Part shown: positions 1 to 12,226 of the stretch, one piece after another
Position numbering within the stretch: the stretch's first letter is position 1
Layout: every line of letters starts with the position of its first letter
Assembly (NCBI GenBank): GCA_963920765.1
Contig: OY987243.1
Coordinates: 14,198,001-14,262,000, forward strand
Origin: Ulota crispa
Lineage: Eukaryota > Streptophyta > Bryopsida > Orthotrichales > Orthotrichaceae
Length of the DNA: 64,000 bases
Reading direction: 5' to 3'
Program-made: the position numbers and the translations under genes
The notes under the pieces: model-generated
What the model saw: the letters and a program-made list of their open reading frames with translations, nothing else
Told to the model about the DNA's origin: nothing
Databases searched by the model: none

Positions 1-268
1 TCTACTTGTGCATTTTTTATCTTTTCAACAACAAATGTTTATTTCAGATCCTATTGATCAATGATATTAATCAACACCCAAATAAAGTACAGAAATAAGG
101 AATTATTTTCATTCATTTAGCATAAATGCTTGTAAAACAAAAGTGATGATGATATATTGATAACATAGTCATGTCTACATTTGCATCAAATAAGTCAATT
201 GAGTGACAAATCCATTTGTCATTGATACCATGGTTGTCACTTTGGGCAAGATTAGGTCAACTGACAAG

Positions 269-345
269 ATAGGCAGATGGGTGGTTTGGACAACATAGGC
301 AGATGAGTGGTTTGGATAACATAGGTGGATGTGTCCATTCAATGT
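269..345. repeat. 26-bp tandem repeat, about 2.5 units
   Basis: Two consecutive 26-bp units, each beginning ataggcagatg and containing gtggtttgga, start at 269 and 295. A diverged third partial unit starts at 321. No function is evident. Confidence 0.75.
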
Positions 346-969
346 CATGGTTTTGGGTTTTAATCCTAAAAAAGAAAGAATCAAGTTACAATTTATTATC
401 TTTATTGCGTAATATGGTTTTCAATTTGCATTCTGACTTTATATTGGTAGCAAATCAACAATGTATGGTTGTCACATTGGACCACCCATCCATAGTCCAT
501 ACAATTGCCCGTCCGCCCAAAGTGCCCAATTGAGCTCTTGTCCAATTGTTTGTCTAATGTAGTCAACTCATAGTTGGCTTCAAAAAATGATAAAAATTGA
601 TGAAAAAACTTACTTCATACATGTTGGTGACACTCATAGTTGCCAACACAAAGTCAAAATGTGGAGTTAAAGCCATATCACGTAGTAAAAATGAAAAATA
701 GTGATTTGATTCTTCCCTTCTTAGGTCAAAAACCCTAAAAAAGCCCTAAAAAATGTGAGCGGACAAACATGTCCGCTTGTCTAGTCCAATTTTTCCATCC
801 GCCCATGTTGTTTGACAACCTCAACTTGCCCAAAGTAACAATGCTATTGGCAGCAATGTATGTAACCAACATGTACAGGGTAGAAAAATTTCATCATTTG
901 CTAAAATCAACTATAGATTATTTTCATCAAACAAACAAAAGCTCAATTGGACGTTCTGAGCAAACTAAT

Positions 970-1380
970 TAAGGTAGCAGCACCAATAAACATCGTGCCC
1001 CCATGGGCATCACTGACAGTGGCAGGGACTAATAAATGGAAAAACAGATGATTGTGAGTTACAAAGTGATGGTTATGGGTAACAAAGTGGTGGTTTTGGG
1101 TGACTAACATGATAATTTCAAGGATAATTTTGAGTGTCTCATCTTAGTATTTAAGAACCAATAACCATTGTTCTTAGCATCTTTTACACATGGCTTTACA
1201 ATTTTATTGATTTTGGACTATGAAAATATTTGCAAAAAAATGCTTGCAATTGGAACTTTGAAATTGATGCCATTATTTTTGGTTTCCTCTTCTTGATTTC
1301 ACAATATTATTTTCAAAGTTCATTGATTGATTTTCCTACCCAAAAATCCTTAGATTGACACTTATGGGTGCTCCTACTTT
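970..1380. mobile_element. Inverted-repeat element, TAAGGTRGC-type ends
   Basis: The left end reads taaggtagcagcacc and the right end ends in the imperfect complement ggtgctcctacttta. A subterminal block with cccccatgggcatcac near 1000 recurs in the element at 61674-61998. About 410 bp with no transposase frame, so non-autonomous. I could not find a convincing target-site duplication, so the superfamily is left open. Confidence 0.5.
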
Positions 1381-2336
1381 AGTAGACAAATATAATTTGT
1401 CCAATGTGAGAACCATGGGCAAAGTGAGTGCAGAGGACCAACAGCAATTTTTGAGAAATTGTTAGTTGTTCAGTGTAGCGTACGTGGTGTTTTTGATGTG
1501 TTAATGATACAAACAGTCAAATACTAAATTTTAACAAAAACACTATTTATGAATAACTGTAACTTCTGACGGTGTATGTGTTTTACATGTTTTTTTTATT
1601 TTGTGATGACTAGCAAATTATTTCTTGACAGTGAAAAACTGCAGATGTATACGTAACTATGGGTTAATGTCAAGTACTAAGCAAATGAGCTGCAACGCTT
1701 GCAAGTACAAAATTAAAAACTACAACAAAACTACAATTCTTTACAATCTAGCATTTTGTTCTTCGTAAAATGAGAGCAAGGATTTTGTTATTGAGTTTTT
1801 CTCAGAGATTGCTGAGCTATAAGGTACTGCGCTTGGATTGCGACCCTCTCATGTAAAAAGTGCCTATCATGAATTGATATGAAATGGTCTTTGAATGGAC
1901 CTCTATAACCATAGAAGAATAAGTGTATTCTATTGCAAGAGTCAATCATATTCCTTGATTTTCTTTCATTTCTTTACAAGTTGTAGCTTGTAAGTGAACA
2001 AATTTTGAAAAACTTACAAGTCACAAATAAGTGCTTACTACAAAAAGTTTTGAAACTTCATCACCAATTTACGTGCACCAATGATGATTCAATAATAAGC
2101 AAGGTTGGCTGCGATTCTAAATGTAGTTATGCATAAAACTACAAGAGTTTAATGAAGTAAAATTTTTGAAGCAATAAGCTAGTGGACCTTGGTGGCAAAA
2201 TTGCCTACTTGCAAAATTATGATAAGATGGATTATTATCATAGCAGATTGTTGGGCACATTCTTAACCCCTAAACATCTATGAGAACATTTATTGTCCTT
2301 TGGCCTTGAAAATTCAGTCTATACAACAGATTTTTT

Positions 2337-2537
2337 TTGTTTTTCATTTTTTTTTTCCAAAGTGATTGTAAACACATGATCCATCATAGAAGGCAAATAA
2401 AAATCTTATCAAATATACTCATAGTTTTAGATAGCCTAAAATGTGAGAAATTTCAAAATCACAATGTTGGGTCCAGAGTTGCCCTTATTGCAATTTTCAT
2501 GAGGTTGGCTTGCACTATTGAACACCATATTCATTAA
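2337..2537 (+). repeat. Dispersed ~200-bp repeat, copy 1
   Basis: This stretch is related to 54862-55069 (plus) and 38645-38842 (minus). Shared DNA includes aaacacatg-tccat-aggca, then a block like ctcatattcttaggtagcc and a block like tgttgggtcc. All three copies keep an open frame of about 65 codons, with a shared core around CEK followed by VRS or GSR. This copy is the most diverged and runs into the MITE at 2521. It may be a relic of a transposon gene. Confidence 0.5.
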
Positions 2538-2639
2538 ATTGGGAAATTTGTAACATTTTGGGTTTAAGTTGACCAACTAAACCGACCATTAGGGTACAAC
2601 TTGGGAATCTAGTTTTCTCAATTTAATGAATATGGTGTT
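2521..2639. mobile_element. MITE, AACACC-TIR family, short copy
   Basis: The element starts aacaccatattcattaaatt and ends in the inverted complement aatttaatgaatatggtgtt. It is flanked by the exact 4-bp direct repeat attg (2517-2520 and 2640-2643). At 119 bp it lacks most of the interior found in the ~260-bp members at 3814, 7671 and 56137. Confidence 0.85.
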
Positions 2640-3813
2640 ATTGACTTTTGAAACTTTTAAAAGCAATACTATTGGTGCCCATTATCCAAAACACTGTTGA
2701 AGTTATAGTATAAATAATGTTCAAGTTACAATGTGGGCATGCCACGGCCACCCAACGGTCCTTTAAGGGTTAAGATAACCTTAAATTTTATTCATGAAAT
2801 TGTCACATTTGAATGTGACATTTAATTATGCAAAACAAATTTGACCATGTACACAACAAATTGGTTGTTTGTATATCAATATTTTCATTCTTCATGTTAA
2901 CAAGATGTTTCTCTACAAATTTGCGTTTTTCCATAAATTGTACCGCACTTCAAATTTGTCACAAATTTTGACTAACCTTTATTAAACTTTGCAATTTTTT
3001 TTGCTTATAGTACACGTTAACTTACCTTAGTAATGAGGTTAAATTGTGATTGCAATGGTGTGGTGGTAATTCATTACATAATTATAGAATCACCTTTTTT
3101 CATGCATTGTCCTATCACTCCTACGTTTGAAATTAACAGTTTTCTAATATTAACCTTCTAAACCAAGTCATGGTGGTATTTTGATGTAAAAGGTTTTTTA
3201 TGGTTGAATATTTAATATTATAAAGTAGCATACACATACAAACTTTTCTATAATTATGTAAGTTGTTAATTTTTAAAGGCTAATTAACTGCTGACCATTA
3301 CTTCTTTTCACTTTTGTATTGATCTTGTTTATCACGCTCTCATGCACAACTCACACCTTTCCTGACAACACTTTACTTCTTCAAGACTTGTGTTTGTAAC
3401 CTGAACTTTCTGAAATAAAGACATGAGAGGGCATGACATGCCCTCTTCATATTCTTGTTACAATGCTTCGATTGCTATCAAAACAACGAGAGCTTCAGGC
3501 TGTTCCTGAGGCAGTCAGGGCTGAGTTTCTGGATTAAGCAGCTCCGAGTTTGATTGCCACTGTTCCTAACTTATATCGACCTTTACTGGATTCGAAAAGA
3601 AATCGTCCTTCTTTGTTGAACTATGCTCCTCGTCGGGACACTATTATCCCACTTCTCCTCCTCATGCATTAGTGGGTGTTAACCTTTGATTTTTGGTGAT
3701 TTTTGGTTAACTTTATCCTGCAATTCACTCAAAGTTATGGGGTGGTTGCTCATTCAACAATCCACAGAGAAGTCATTCTTACAAACTTCACAAACCATTT
3801 GATAATTCTAATT
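2640..3813. other. AT-rich intergenic DNA
   Basis: No gene recognised. The segment near 3460-3660 is less AT-rich and includes phrases such as gcagtcagggctgagtttctgg, but no frame is kept long enough to call an exon. Confidence 0.5.
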
Positions 3814-4069
3814 AACACCATATTAGGTAAATTGGGAAAAATGGTACATTTTGGGACTTTCAAGGTTTTAGGAGATCTCCTAAAATTGAGCTCAGCTTTT
3901 TTTTTTGGTACACATGCCCTCACCTGAGAGGAGGAATTTGCAAGGGAAAAAATCTTAGTGGTTCAGACTAAATTTGATACCTTCAAATCTGGTTTAAGGT
4001 AACTTTTTGGGTTTAAGGTGGAGTACAAAATGGTACCCTTGTTTTTCCCAATTTACCTAATATGGCGTT
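3814..4069. mobile_element. MITE, AACACC-TIR family
   Basis: A 256-bp element with ends aacaccatattaggtaaatt and aatttacctaatatggcgtt. The flanking 4 bp are aatt and agtt, one mismatch from a perfect duplication. The interior (gatctcctaaaattgagct, a ggtacacatg block and a ggtttaaggtaact block) matches the copies at 7671 and 56137. There is no coding capacity. Confidence 0.85.
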
Positions 4070-5315
4070 AGTTGCTTCCCTTGCATAAATCCTTCACACA
4101 AAGTTGAAATGTGATATTAAAGAAGTCAAGATGTGATATTATATAGGTCAGAATAAGATATTACAAAGGTCACTGTAATTGTATCTATAATATCACACAA
4201 AGTTGAGGTGTGATATTAAAGATGTTAGGATGTGATATTACAAAGGTAATTGTAATTTTAGTAGTATGATTAATAGCAACATCATAAAAATTCACGATAA
4301 TGCTTCTTAATCACACGCTTTTACATTAGAAGACAGAGATTTTGAGAAACATTATATAATTCAATTGTAAAGAGAATTGGTTACAAACAAGCTCAATAAC
4401 ATAATTGTGCCCATTAGAATCTACAATTTAGTAATGGAACAAGGTTAGCTTGCTAGAAGAGAACTACAAAATCACTTGATAACTTTTATAACCAAAAGTC
4501 ATAACTAGTTTGAGTTATCACGTGATAAAGTTATCATACCTCATAACTTGCAAAAGTGATTGAGTTATGGGATGAACCCTTCCAAAGCTACCGGGCCAAA
4601 AACATCTAAGACACCCACTATTAGCCTCACAAACTGATACGCAGACGAAAGCAGAGAGTCTAGATTCTAGAAGAGACGAGAAAACAATAAAAAAAAACCG
4701 GACACTCAGAAGGTGGTGGATTATAAGCCATATATCGCCACAACACAGCAGCTTAGTCGTACTAATGTGGATGCCGTGAATATTTTAAGCCACAAACACA
4801 ATGTGCTGACCACATTCCCAGACTCTACAAGCTCAATCTACCGAACAAGGCGGTTTGATATTCTTCTCATCCAAAGCCTATTCTAAGTGCATCAGATGAG
4901 AACTAAATTCAATGGCAAGATTATAGACGCGGGGAAAACACCCAAAAGTAAACATACGATGTCGCTTTGTTCAATCCAAATGGTGAATATAAATAACATT
5001 CAGAAACTGATATCATACATACTCAAATCACCCAACCACGTTTGCCTCAAAAGAACATGAACCCTGCACTAGGCATTCTCACTCTCTTCTTGAGGCGACA
5101 CTGGACAAGGTCAGCCAACGATCCTGACAAAAATGAAGCATGGTGAACAGCTCCAGCTGTATCCCGACTTGATACTATCTTACAAATACAATGTGATTTT
5201 AGAGCCAGTGTCTCACTTTCATGCTCCACCTGATCATCGAAGCACCATTTAAATGCACTTCTACAGGCTTCCTGTGAAACCATTCGCAATATAGATTGTA
5301 GATACTCGTCGAGAT
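4070..5315. other. Intergenic DNA and probable 3' flank of the P450 gene
   Basis: AT-rich DNA with several repeats of the phrase gatgtgatatta between 4100 and 4240. From about 4600 the base composition becomes more balanced, as expected for the 3' untranslated region of the minus-strand P450 gene ending at 5316. An 80-codon frame at 5047-5289 lies directly downstream of the stop codon and is treated as untranslated. Confidence 0.5.
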
Positions 5316-8300
5316 CTACAACGCTTTGAGAATAACGGGCAAGCCGAACTTCGGCATCTGCACCATCGTAAAGCCGGGATGGTGCTTGTAATTGGGAGAC
5401 GGCAGGACTTGGAATCGTTGAAGCACCATGGCCAACACGATCTTCGCTTCCATCACCGCAAAGTTATTCCCGATGCAAAACTTCGGCCCCAAGCCGAAAG
5501 GGAAAAACGCCTGCCGATGTTTGCACGCCTCCGACACTCCCTTGGCAAACCTTTCAGGATTGAACACTCCCACGTCGTCTCCCCAGTACTCTTTGTCTTG
5601 ATGTATTGCTGCCATGGCAAACTCGATTGCCATGCCCTTCGGAACGAACAGACTTTTCAGGTGCAAATCCTTTGCTGCCACTCTAGTGAGGGTAGATGTA
5701 GGTGGAAAGAGTCGCAATGTTTCGTTGAGTACCATTCCCACCTGCACCCCCACATCCATGTGGCTTAGCTCCAACTATTTACGATGATTTTTCATCATAA
5801 GGTAGACATACCCATTCCCTAGCGGCACTCAATCCTGCACCCCAGTTTTGAGGTTCACATTATATTAATGACATACTCATGAACCCAAAGTGGAGGAGTG
5901 AACACTGCTTGCATCAACAAATTCAACCACATGTTAGTCGTTAAGTTGCTTTGGGAGGGTTGGGATTGGGACAGTCAAGTGCTAGTATAGGAATACATCC
6001 AATTCAAGATTAATCTAGAGTTATTTTTATGGACCCTATGAGCTGTACCTTTGCCCTTTAATATAAAACTCTTTAATATAAAATATTCTACAATACTTTT
6101 TTCCACAAAAATGACGTTCCATGGTAGCTTGTTGAAACGCTAACCCTATGGATATTTTTCCTTTATTTTCCAAGACCTTGCGGTACCCTAAATCCTTAAA
6201 CGCTCGGGAATGGGTATGTCTACCTTAAGTTCGTATCCCCTTCGACGGACTCGAAACAGCGCAAATAGCTATGAAGTCTGTCTAAAGGGGGGCAGAGAAT
6301 GAGCATACCACTTTAAGGCGAGACACCTCACTAGCAGTGTAACTCTGCTCATCCCCGAGGACCTCCAAAACCTCCTTGCGGGCACGGTGTTGCCATTCGG
6401 GATGCAACGCCAGCATCAGAACTGCGAAGTTCGTCGCATTCGCAACGGTGTCTTGACCTGCGAAGTAGAAGAGCTTGCAGTTGTTGAACACAGATGCGAG
6501 GTTGAAATCCTGCGTGCTTTCACTCCATCCCTCCGAGGCTGCTGCCAGCATGCGCCCTAAGAGGTCATCACCATAGGAGCTAATCTCCCCCTTTTGAACA
6601 GCGTCTCGCCGGTTGTCGATGGCGCCAACGAGTAGAGCATCCAATTTGGAAGCATAGAGAGTCATCAACCTGTTCCCCGCCGTAGGAAGATATCTACACA
6701 TCAAAGCATCGAAATCCTGTCAGTGCCATTCACGTCTTAGCCGGGAGTCTTCTTAGGTCAAAGCAAGGCCAGGGGATGATAGGAATACCTGTATCCTGGA
6801 ACAAGCCATTTCGCAGCGCTACGGAAAGATTTCAGGAGCTCTTCCGCAAGAAGAGTCTGGAGCTTGAAGATCTCTTCTCCTCTTTCGAAATCGTCACCAA
6901 ACGCCGTCCGCGAGATGATTCTTCCAGAAATCTTGTGAAGAGATGGTACCACGTCCAATTCAGCCTCGCCGCCTCCATTGGCTACCATCTGCTCCCACTT
7001 CTGTATCTCCGTGGCAGCTCCGTCCACCATAGCCCCCACCATGGCCTGCACGCCACAGCCGAGGGCATTTACTCCCTCAGTCCCTCTGAAAACGTCCAAA
7101 TCAGACACATTTCTTTCTTGTACCACTGAAAAGTTCCCTTTAGCTGATTTCAAACGCAAAGTTTGTCGTGTTCAATGATCTCATGGGTACAAGATAAGCC
7201 ATTAGGATGCATTCCTCTCCTAGCAACTTTGGCCTTGTCCATATGAGGTACCACTGTTGCTACTAATCTTTAAAATCATCAATACTGAGAAACTGGCAAC
7301 ATGCACAAATGTATTTTTTTTTTGCACGGAATTTGGGTACTTAAAACGACAACATAAAAGTTGGAGATTTTGCATATATTTGGTAGATGATATATTGATT
7401 CTAGAATGCATGTGTTATTAACACAAAGACTAAAATAATGAGCAGCTCTAGCAGCATTCACAAACTATGCACAAATATGATACTTTATGCATGGAATTTG
7501 GGTGCCTAGACGGTGACATAAAAATTGGAGATTTTTGCATACTTTTGATAGATGGTATATTAATTTTAGAATGCATGTGTCACTAGCACAAAGACTAAAA
7601 ACGCAGTTAATCCTTTTGTACTGAAGCTTTTTGGATGTTTTTAGAGGGACAGAGAGAGTATCAATTGTATAACACCATATTAAGTAATTTAGGAAAAATG
7701 GTACTTTTTGGAACTTTTGAAGGTTTTAGGTGATCACCTAAAATTGAGCTCCAGCATTTTTTTGGGTACACATGTCCTCACTTAAAAGGAAAATTTGTGG
7801 GGAAAAAATCTTAGTGGCTCAAATTGAATCTGATACCTTCAAATCTGGTTTGGTTTAAGGTAACTATTTGGGTTTTAAGTGGAGTACAAAATGGTACCTC
7901 CCTTCTTCCCAGATTACTTAATATGGTGTTGTATCCTTCATGTGTACACTATGCAACGTGAATTGTCATTGACTGCTCTGCAATTGCATTTCATTCGATT
8001 CAAAATTTGTGAACGTCGTTCTAAATGACTTGAAGTGTAGCATACCTTGAGCGCGTCCTGGTGAAAGAATGGAGTAAGTGTACGTCTCTCGGTGGTCCAC
8101 TTCTGTCCCACCAAAGTGAACAACCCTTTACCTACCACTCGCGAGACGAATTTTTGTTCACGTTCAGGTCTCGCCAAGGACTCGTGATTGGTGATGATCA
8201 ACTCCTTCACAATGTCCGGGTCTCGGACGACCAAGCGCGTCATAGTTCCCCACCAGTAGAGAAACATTTTGCCTTTTGCCAAAGTCACCACAAACCAGTT

Positions 8301-8688
8301 TTCAGTCACGACAATAGCCGCAGGAATGATCAAACAGAGAACGACGTCACTCCGCACCATCTAACGATCGAGTAGTACCGTATTTCGGGAAGAACAAGGC
8401 GTACTGCGGCGTGACAGTCGGCGACAGATAGGCAAAGTCGTCCATGGGAAGATCGTCAGGAAAAGACCGGGAGAACTTCACCATGTCCATGATCTGGCCA
8501 AGCAGGAACTGAAACGGGGGTCCGCGCACGCCCTGCTTCGACATGATGCGACGCAATCTCAGCGGCTCCCACAGCGCGTCCATGAAGAACTTGATCACGT
8601 GGTACACAACCACGCTGGCCACCACCGCAGCGAGGGCGTTCCTCACTTCCGCAGACATCATCATCGCCATGGCTGATCCTGCATGCAT
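5316..8688 (-). CDS. Cytochrome P450, CYP72 clan, five exons
   Basis: Predicted 534-residue membrane-bound monooxygenase. Exons, in coding order, are 8688-8379, 8272-8046, 7045-6789, 6693-6309 and 5741-5316; all introns are GT-AG and keep frame. The N-terminus has a membrane anchor (about residues 13-34), then a proline-rich hinge GVRGPPFQFLLGQ. The junction reads KYG-KMFLYWWG, typical of the CYP72 clan. The I-helix has AGQDT (about 343-347), followed by Val where most P450s have Thr or Ser. ExxR is ETLR (400-403), PERF is present (about 455-458), and the heme motif FGLGPKFCIG carries Cys about 482. The family is endoplasmic-reticulum bound and oxidises small molecules such as hormones or terpenoids; the substrate cannot be inferred. 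Intron 2 (1 kb) contains a MITE and a tandem duplication. The start at 8688 could instead be a Met a few codons later. Confidence 0.9.
7300..7603. repeat. Tandem duplication within P450 intron 2
   Basis: A segment of about 137 bp beginning atgcacaaat, with ggaatttgggt and agaatgcatgtgt in it, occurs at 7300-7437 and again at 7467-7603, a period of about 167 bp. The copies differ at many positions, so the duplication is old. Confidence 0.7.
7671..7930. mobile_element. MITE, AACACC-TIR family, in P450 intron 2
   Basis: A 260-bp element starting aacaccatattaagtaattt and ending attacttaatatggtgtt, with the exact 4-bp direct repeat gtat on both sides (7667-7670 and 7931-7934). The interior is collinear with the copies at 3814 and 56137. 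It lies between coding exons 2 and 3 and leaves the splice sites untouched. Confidence 0.9.
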
Positions 8689-9221
8689 GCTAGCATCAGA
8701 TCTCCACTACTCTCTACTCAAAAAGCTTGAAAATAATCAAATCCAATGAAACAAAGTAGTCACACCCGATTGCCCCGTGAAGATTGCAACAAGGAGTAGA
8801 ACGTGGGTCTCGCCCAAATTCTCTAGTGGGTTCTCAGAGAAATGCACGGGAGATCACATCAATTCAGTCTACAGGGGTAATTGGCGAGGCCAGGAAAGAT
8901 TCTGTATCTGAGAACTACTATAACAGCATCTGGTCTTGAGTCTAACTTATAAGTTACTTTCCATTGGCGGCTTGAAAGTGGGGCACATTAAACCTGAAAT
9001 TCAACATTCCTAGAAAAACTCGCATGAAGTACTTGTCCATGACGACTGCAAATGTCACAATGACTATTAAGCTTGGATGACTATATTATAATCATTGCGA
9101 TCATTTTAGAATATTTCTTTCTTGTAGTGTGTAAATGTTCCTCCATTGATGCTCAGGGACAAATGCGAACCTATCGTTCCTGACTGCCTTGCTCGTCAGG
9201 CAAGATGATAAGTGGATGTAA
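8689..9221. other. Upstream region of the P450 gene
   Basis: The first 250 bp are less AT-rich and should contain the 5' untranslated region and promoter of the minus-strand P450 gene. I could not place a convincing TATA box. The rest is AT-rich with no gene. Confidence 0.4.
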
Positions 9222-9902
9222 GGGCATCTGTAATGATCACCGGGAAAACTCCCGCCAAGAATCCTGGAGATTTAGTCTGGTCTTTTAATAGATAAGGAAT
9301 TTGACTATAAATTTTTAATGATTTGAAGGGAATCATAAATATTATTGTGAATACGTAATAATATTTGGGTTTGAACATTGCATGATTTAGATATATTCTA
9401 TCAAATGTTGGTTAACTTCCAAAAAATTTAGAGGTTTTTTCAAATGAAGCTTAAATAAGGAAATTTTAGTAAAAAGTTGGTACATTTGCCAACCTCTTTA
9501 CTAAAATTTTCTTGTTTATGCTTGATTTGGAGGGGCCTTTAGGTTATTTGGAAGTTAGCTAACATTTGATGGGATATATCTAAATCATGCAATGTCCAAA
9601 CCCAAATATTATTACGTTTCACAATAATATTTTCAATTCTCTTCAAATCATTAAAAATTTATGGTCAAATTCCTTGTCTATTAAAAGACTAGACTAAAGT
9701 ACCACGTTTCTTGCCGGGAGTTTTCCTGGTGACTATTATAGACAGAGTTTGCACTATAGCTACATAGTGAATACACAGACGTGCCCTCTCATCTAAAGTG
9801 GATTTCTTGAGGGACAACACTGCATTCGTGGATATCAAATCTTATTGTTGCGAATCTAGCGGTATATCCCCAGAAAAAAAAAAATCATGATTACAGATGC
9901 CC
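9222..9902. mobile_element. Foldback element, PIF/Harbinger-like (TAA duplication)
   Basis: Terminal inverted repeats begin gggcatctgtaat and end attacagatgccc, flanked by the direct repeat TAA (9219-9221 and 9903-9905), the TWA duplication typical of PIF/Harbinger elements. The arms pair over more than 200 bp (for example cgggaaaactcccg with cgggagttttcctgg, and tttttaatgatttgaag with its complement). The right arm carries about 150 bp with no partner on the left, between about 9737 and 9887, which suggests a later insertion. There is no transposase frame. Confidence 0.75.
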
Positions 9903-10025
9903 TAACTCCATCTACATCCCAACTCAGGAGTTGTAATTTTTCCAAGGACTGCAACATGTGTTAGTTGCTTGTTTTGTATATACTGTAGCATGCATTCCCT
10001 AAACAACTTAATTCACTTTCTTTAA

Positions 10026-10755
10026 CCCTTAAAGGACGGGCCTACAACCATTAATTTTTTGTGGAATTGCAGTCATCTTCTAGTAGTTATTTTGGTAATG
10101 TAATCAACATCAAAATTCAATATTACAATTTTAGTAGTAGAAGGTATGTGCATACTACATGTATAAACAATGTTCATGAATTTTAATGAAAATTTAAAAT
10201 TATTGTAATTTTTTTGAAGCAAATGCTAAAGAAATTCATATTAATTACAAAATGTACTAAATTATGCCAATTTTTTATATCATGGATGTGCATCACAATG
10301 AAGATCATCATGATGGAATTTTTTTTCCCATGTTGGTAAAATTAGAAAAAGTAACCTTTCCATGGTAATAGGTATTCATCTTGTGATAGTAATAAAAAAT
10401 TCAAAACTTAATTTTTTTCAAAAACTCCTAGTTTCTCCTTGTACTTTATCTAGTACACTTTCTATTGCTAGTTATGCTCAAACAAAAAACACATGATTTT
10501 AATAACTCATATTGAGTTTTGGTAAAAAGATCCTCAAAATTCAAAATACACTACACGGTAGTGCATCTTTACTACTCAATTGGCAAGTGAAACCCTTTTG
10601 TGAACATCACACATGCAAAAGCTATCTATCTACATGCTCTAGATTGCACTATTCATATCCCAACGGAATCTTAGATGAAAAACAGTGCTATTCCACTGTC
10701 TAGAGCATATTCATTCATCTAGAAGCCACAAATTGGATGCAACAACGTTTAAGGG
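10026..10755. mobile_element. Possible TTAA-flanked element (weak)
   Basis: TTAA followed by cccttaaaggacg (10022 onward) faces caacgtttaaggg followed by TTAA (10756-10759). Only about 8 bp of the ends match as an inverted repeat. The start matches the complement of the end at 2757-2769 over CCCTTAAAGGAC. The interior is AT-rich with no gene. Confidence 0.3.
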
Positions 10756-10882
10756 TTAAACATCAACCATACCTATTTGCACATAACTAGGCCCATGGAT
10801 GTGGATGAGGCAATATATAGATACATGCATAATGTGCTTAATTAGATTCTTTGCAAATGTTTAATGCGCATCTTGGATTCTT

Positions 10883-10926
10883 TTCTTTTCTTTTCTTTTT
10901 TCTTTTTTTCTTTTTTTCTTTTTTCT
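10883..10926. repeat. Polypyrimidine microsatellite
   Basis: A run of C and T in which tttc is repeated with growing T tracts. Simple-sequence DNA. Confidence 0.85.
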
Positions 10927-11615
10927 AGATTTCTATGCAAATATTAGCACAAGATACTTTGCCTATAGAACGAGTTTACAAGAATAGCAACAATAGTGAC
11001 ACAACAAACTTGTACAATATATTTTCTAAAAAATATGAATTGGGTTATGACAACTTGTTTACTTTTAAATAGTAGTTTTATTTAGACTCTATACTTGTTA
11101 CTCCTAAAAAATTCTACAATATAGTCAATTTCTAATACTTGTTTATAAACTTGAACCTATATAAACAAAGTAAAGTGAAGCTGTATTACATATATTAAAC
11201 CTTAATCTAAAAATAACGATTTTGGTATACAAAGTAACACTAGAAACAAGTTACTAATGATAAGGTTCATTTTGAGTAAACCAAAATACGCATACGTGAT
11301 ACTTGATAGGGTTTCCTTTTTTTTAGATATTTTGTGCTCACTATACGGCAGATTCTACAATAGATTTCCATCATACAGGTAATGACTTCATTTACAAATG
11401 GAGTAGCCTTATTACAAGCAATAAAAGTAGGTGACTAAATAGGCTAGATAGCCCTTGAGCTGAAGCCAACCAAATGGCTACATTAAAATTATGATGCACT
11501 TGACCAGTAAAATATTCTAAGCAAAAAATTGTTCTTTTCAAAAAGAAGCACGATCGCCCCTTGGCCTTTCTTTGTATACCCTTGACCTTTCTCTGTATAC
11601 TTGAGGTCACACTAC

Positions 11616-12226
11616 ATTAGAGGAAAAATGAGCTCAAGAGAATGCCCCTTAATCTTGACAAATCACCCTATTTATTTAGGTAGGAGAAGCATAGGTAAGG
11701 TACTTACACAAGTATCTCTACCTTGTGTGGACTACTCAAGTGTGCCATGGTACATAACAAAAGGGTTGATGATGGAAAACAATATTATAACACTAGTTTA
11801 TGTACCTGTTGTACCAACGGAGGCATTAAACAGAAAATGTAAAAGCTGCAACTTATTAAATAAAGAAAATGTAAAAGGCGCAGCTTACATGCATGGAATG
11901 CAACTCATAGTTGCACTCAAACTCTTTACTTTTCATCCAAAATGGGGTCTTAGGATTCTTTTACAGATATAGATGACAATGACAATGCAAGGACCTTTAG
12001 TGGGACACAAGAATAATCTATGACTAGAATTCCCAATCAAACAAGGACACTCATCAAACAAAAAGCATATGGTATTGTAAAAAGAAATTATTCTCACAAA
12101 GTACTTGTAAGCAGATATACTAGATTAATCTCTTTTTATTTGAAAAATAACATTACATTTAAATGCTTTTGACTCCTCCAACTACTTCCCATAGAGGCCT
12201 TCTTTTGAGCTCATTTTTCCTCTAAT
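11616..12226. repeat. Inverted repeat pair bounding ~610 bp
   Basis: The segment attagaggaaaaatgagct at 11616 is repeated in inverted orientation ending at 12226, about 25 bp with one or two differences. The flanks also share a tttctctgtata-like phrase in direct orientation. No target duplication was found, so this could be a decayed transposon. Confidence 0.5.

Larger units (their letters stand above)
1..2262. other. AT-rich intergenic DNA
   Basis: No coding region was recognised here. The open frames are short, unconserved and AT-rich. The only clear structures are a short tandem repeat near 269-345 and an inverted-repeat element at 970-1380, both listed separately. Confidence 0.6.
2267..2769. 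mobile_element. Possible TTAA-flanked element (weak)
   Basis: A TTAA followed by cccctaaac (2263 onward) faces a gtttaaggg-like end followed by TTAA (2770-2773). The matching terminal part is only about 8 bp (CCCYTAAA). The interior holds a copy of a dispersed 200-bp repeat and a 119-bp MITE. The pairing may be chance; the better-supported member of this group is at 30982-31222. Confidence 0.25.

Noticed and set aside
5047..5289. 80-codon minus-strand frame after the P450 stop
   Set aside because: It lies directly in the expected 3' untranslated region and shows no recognisable features.
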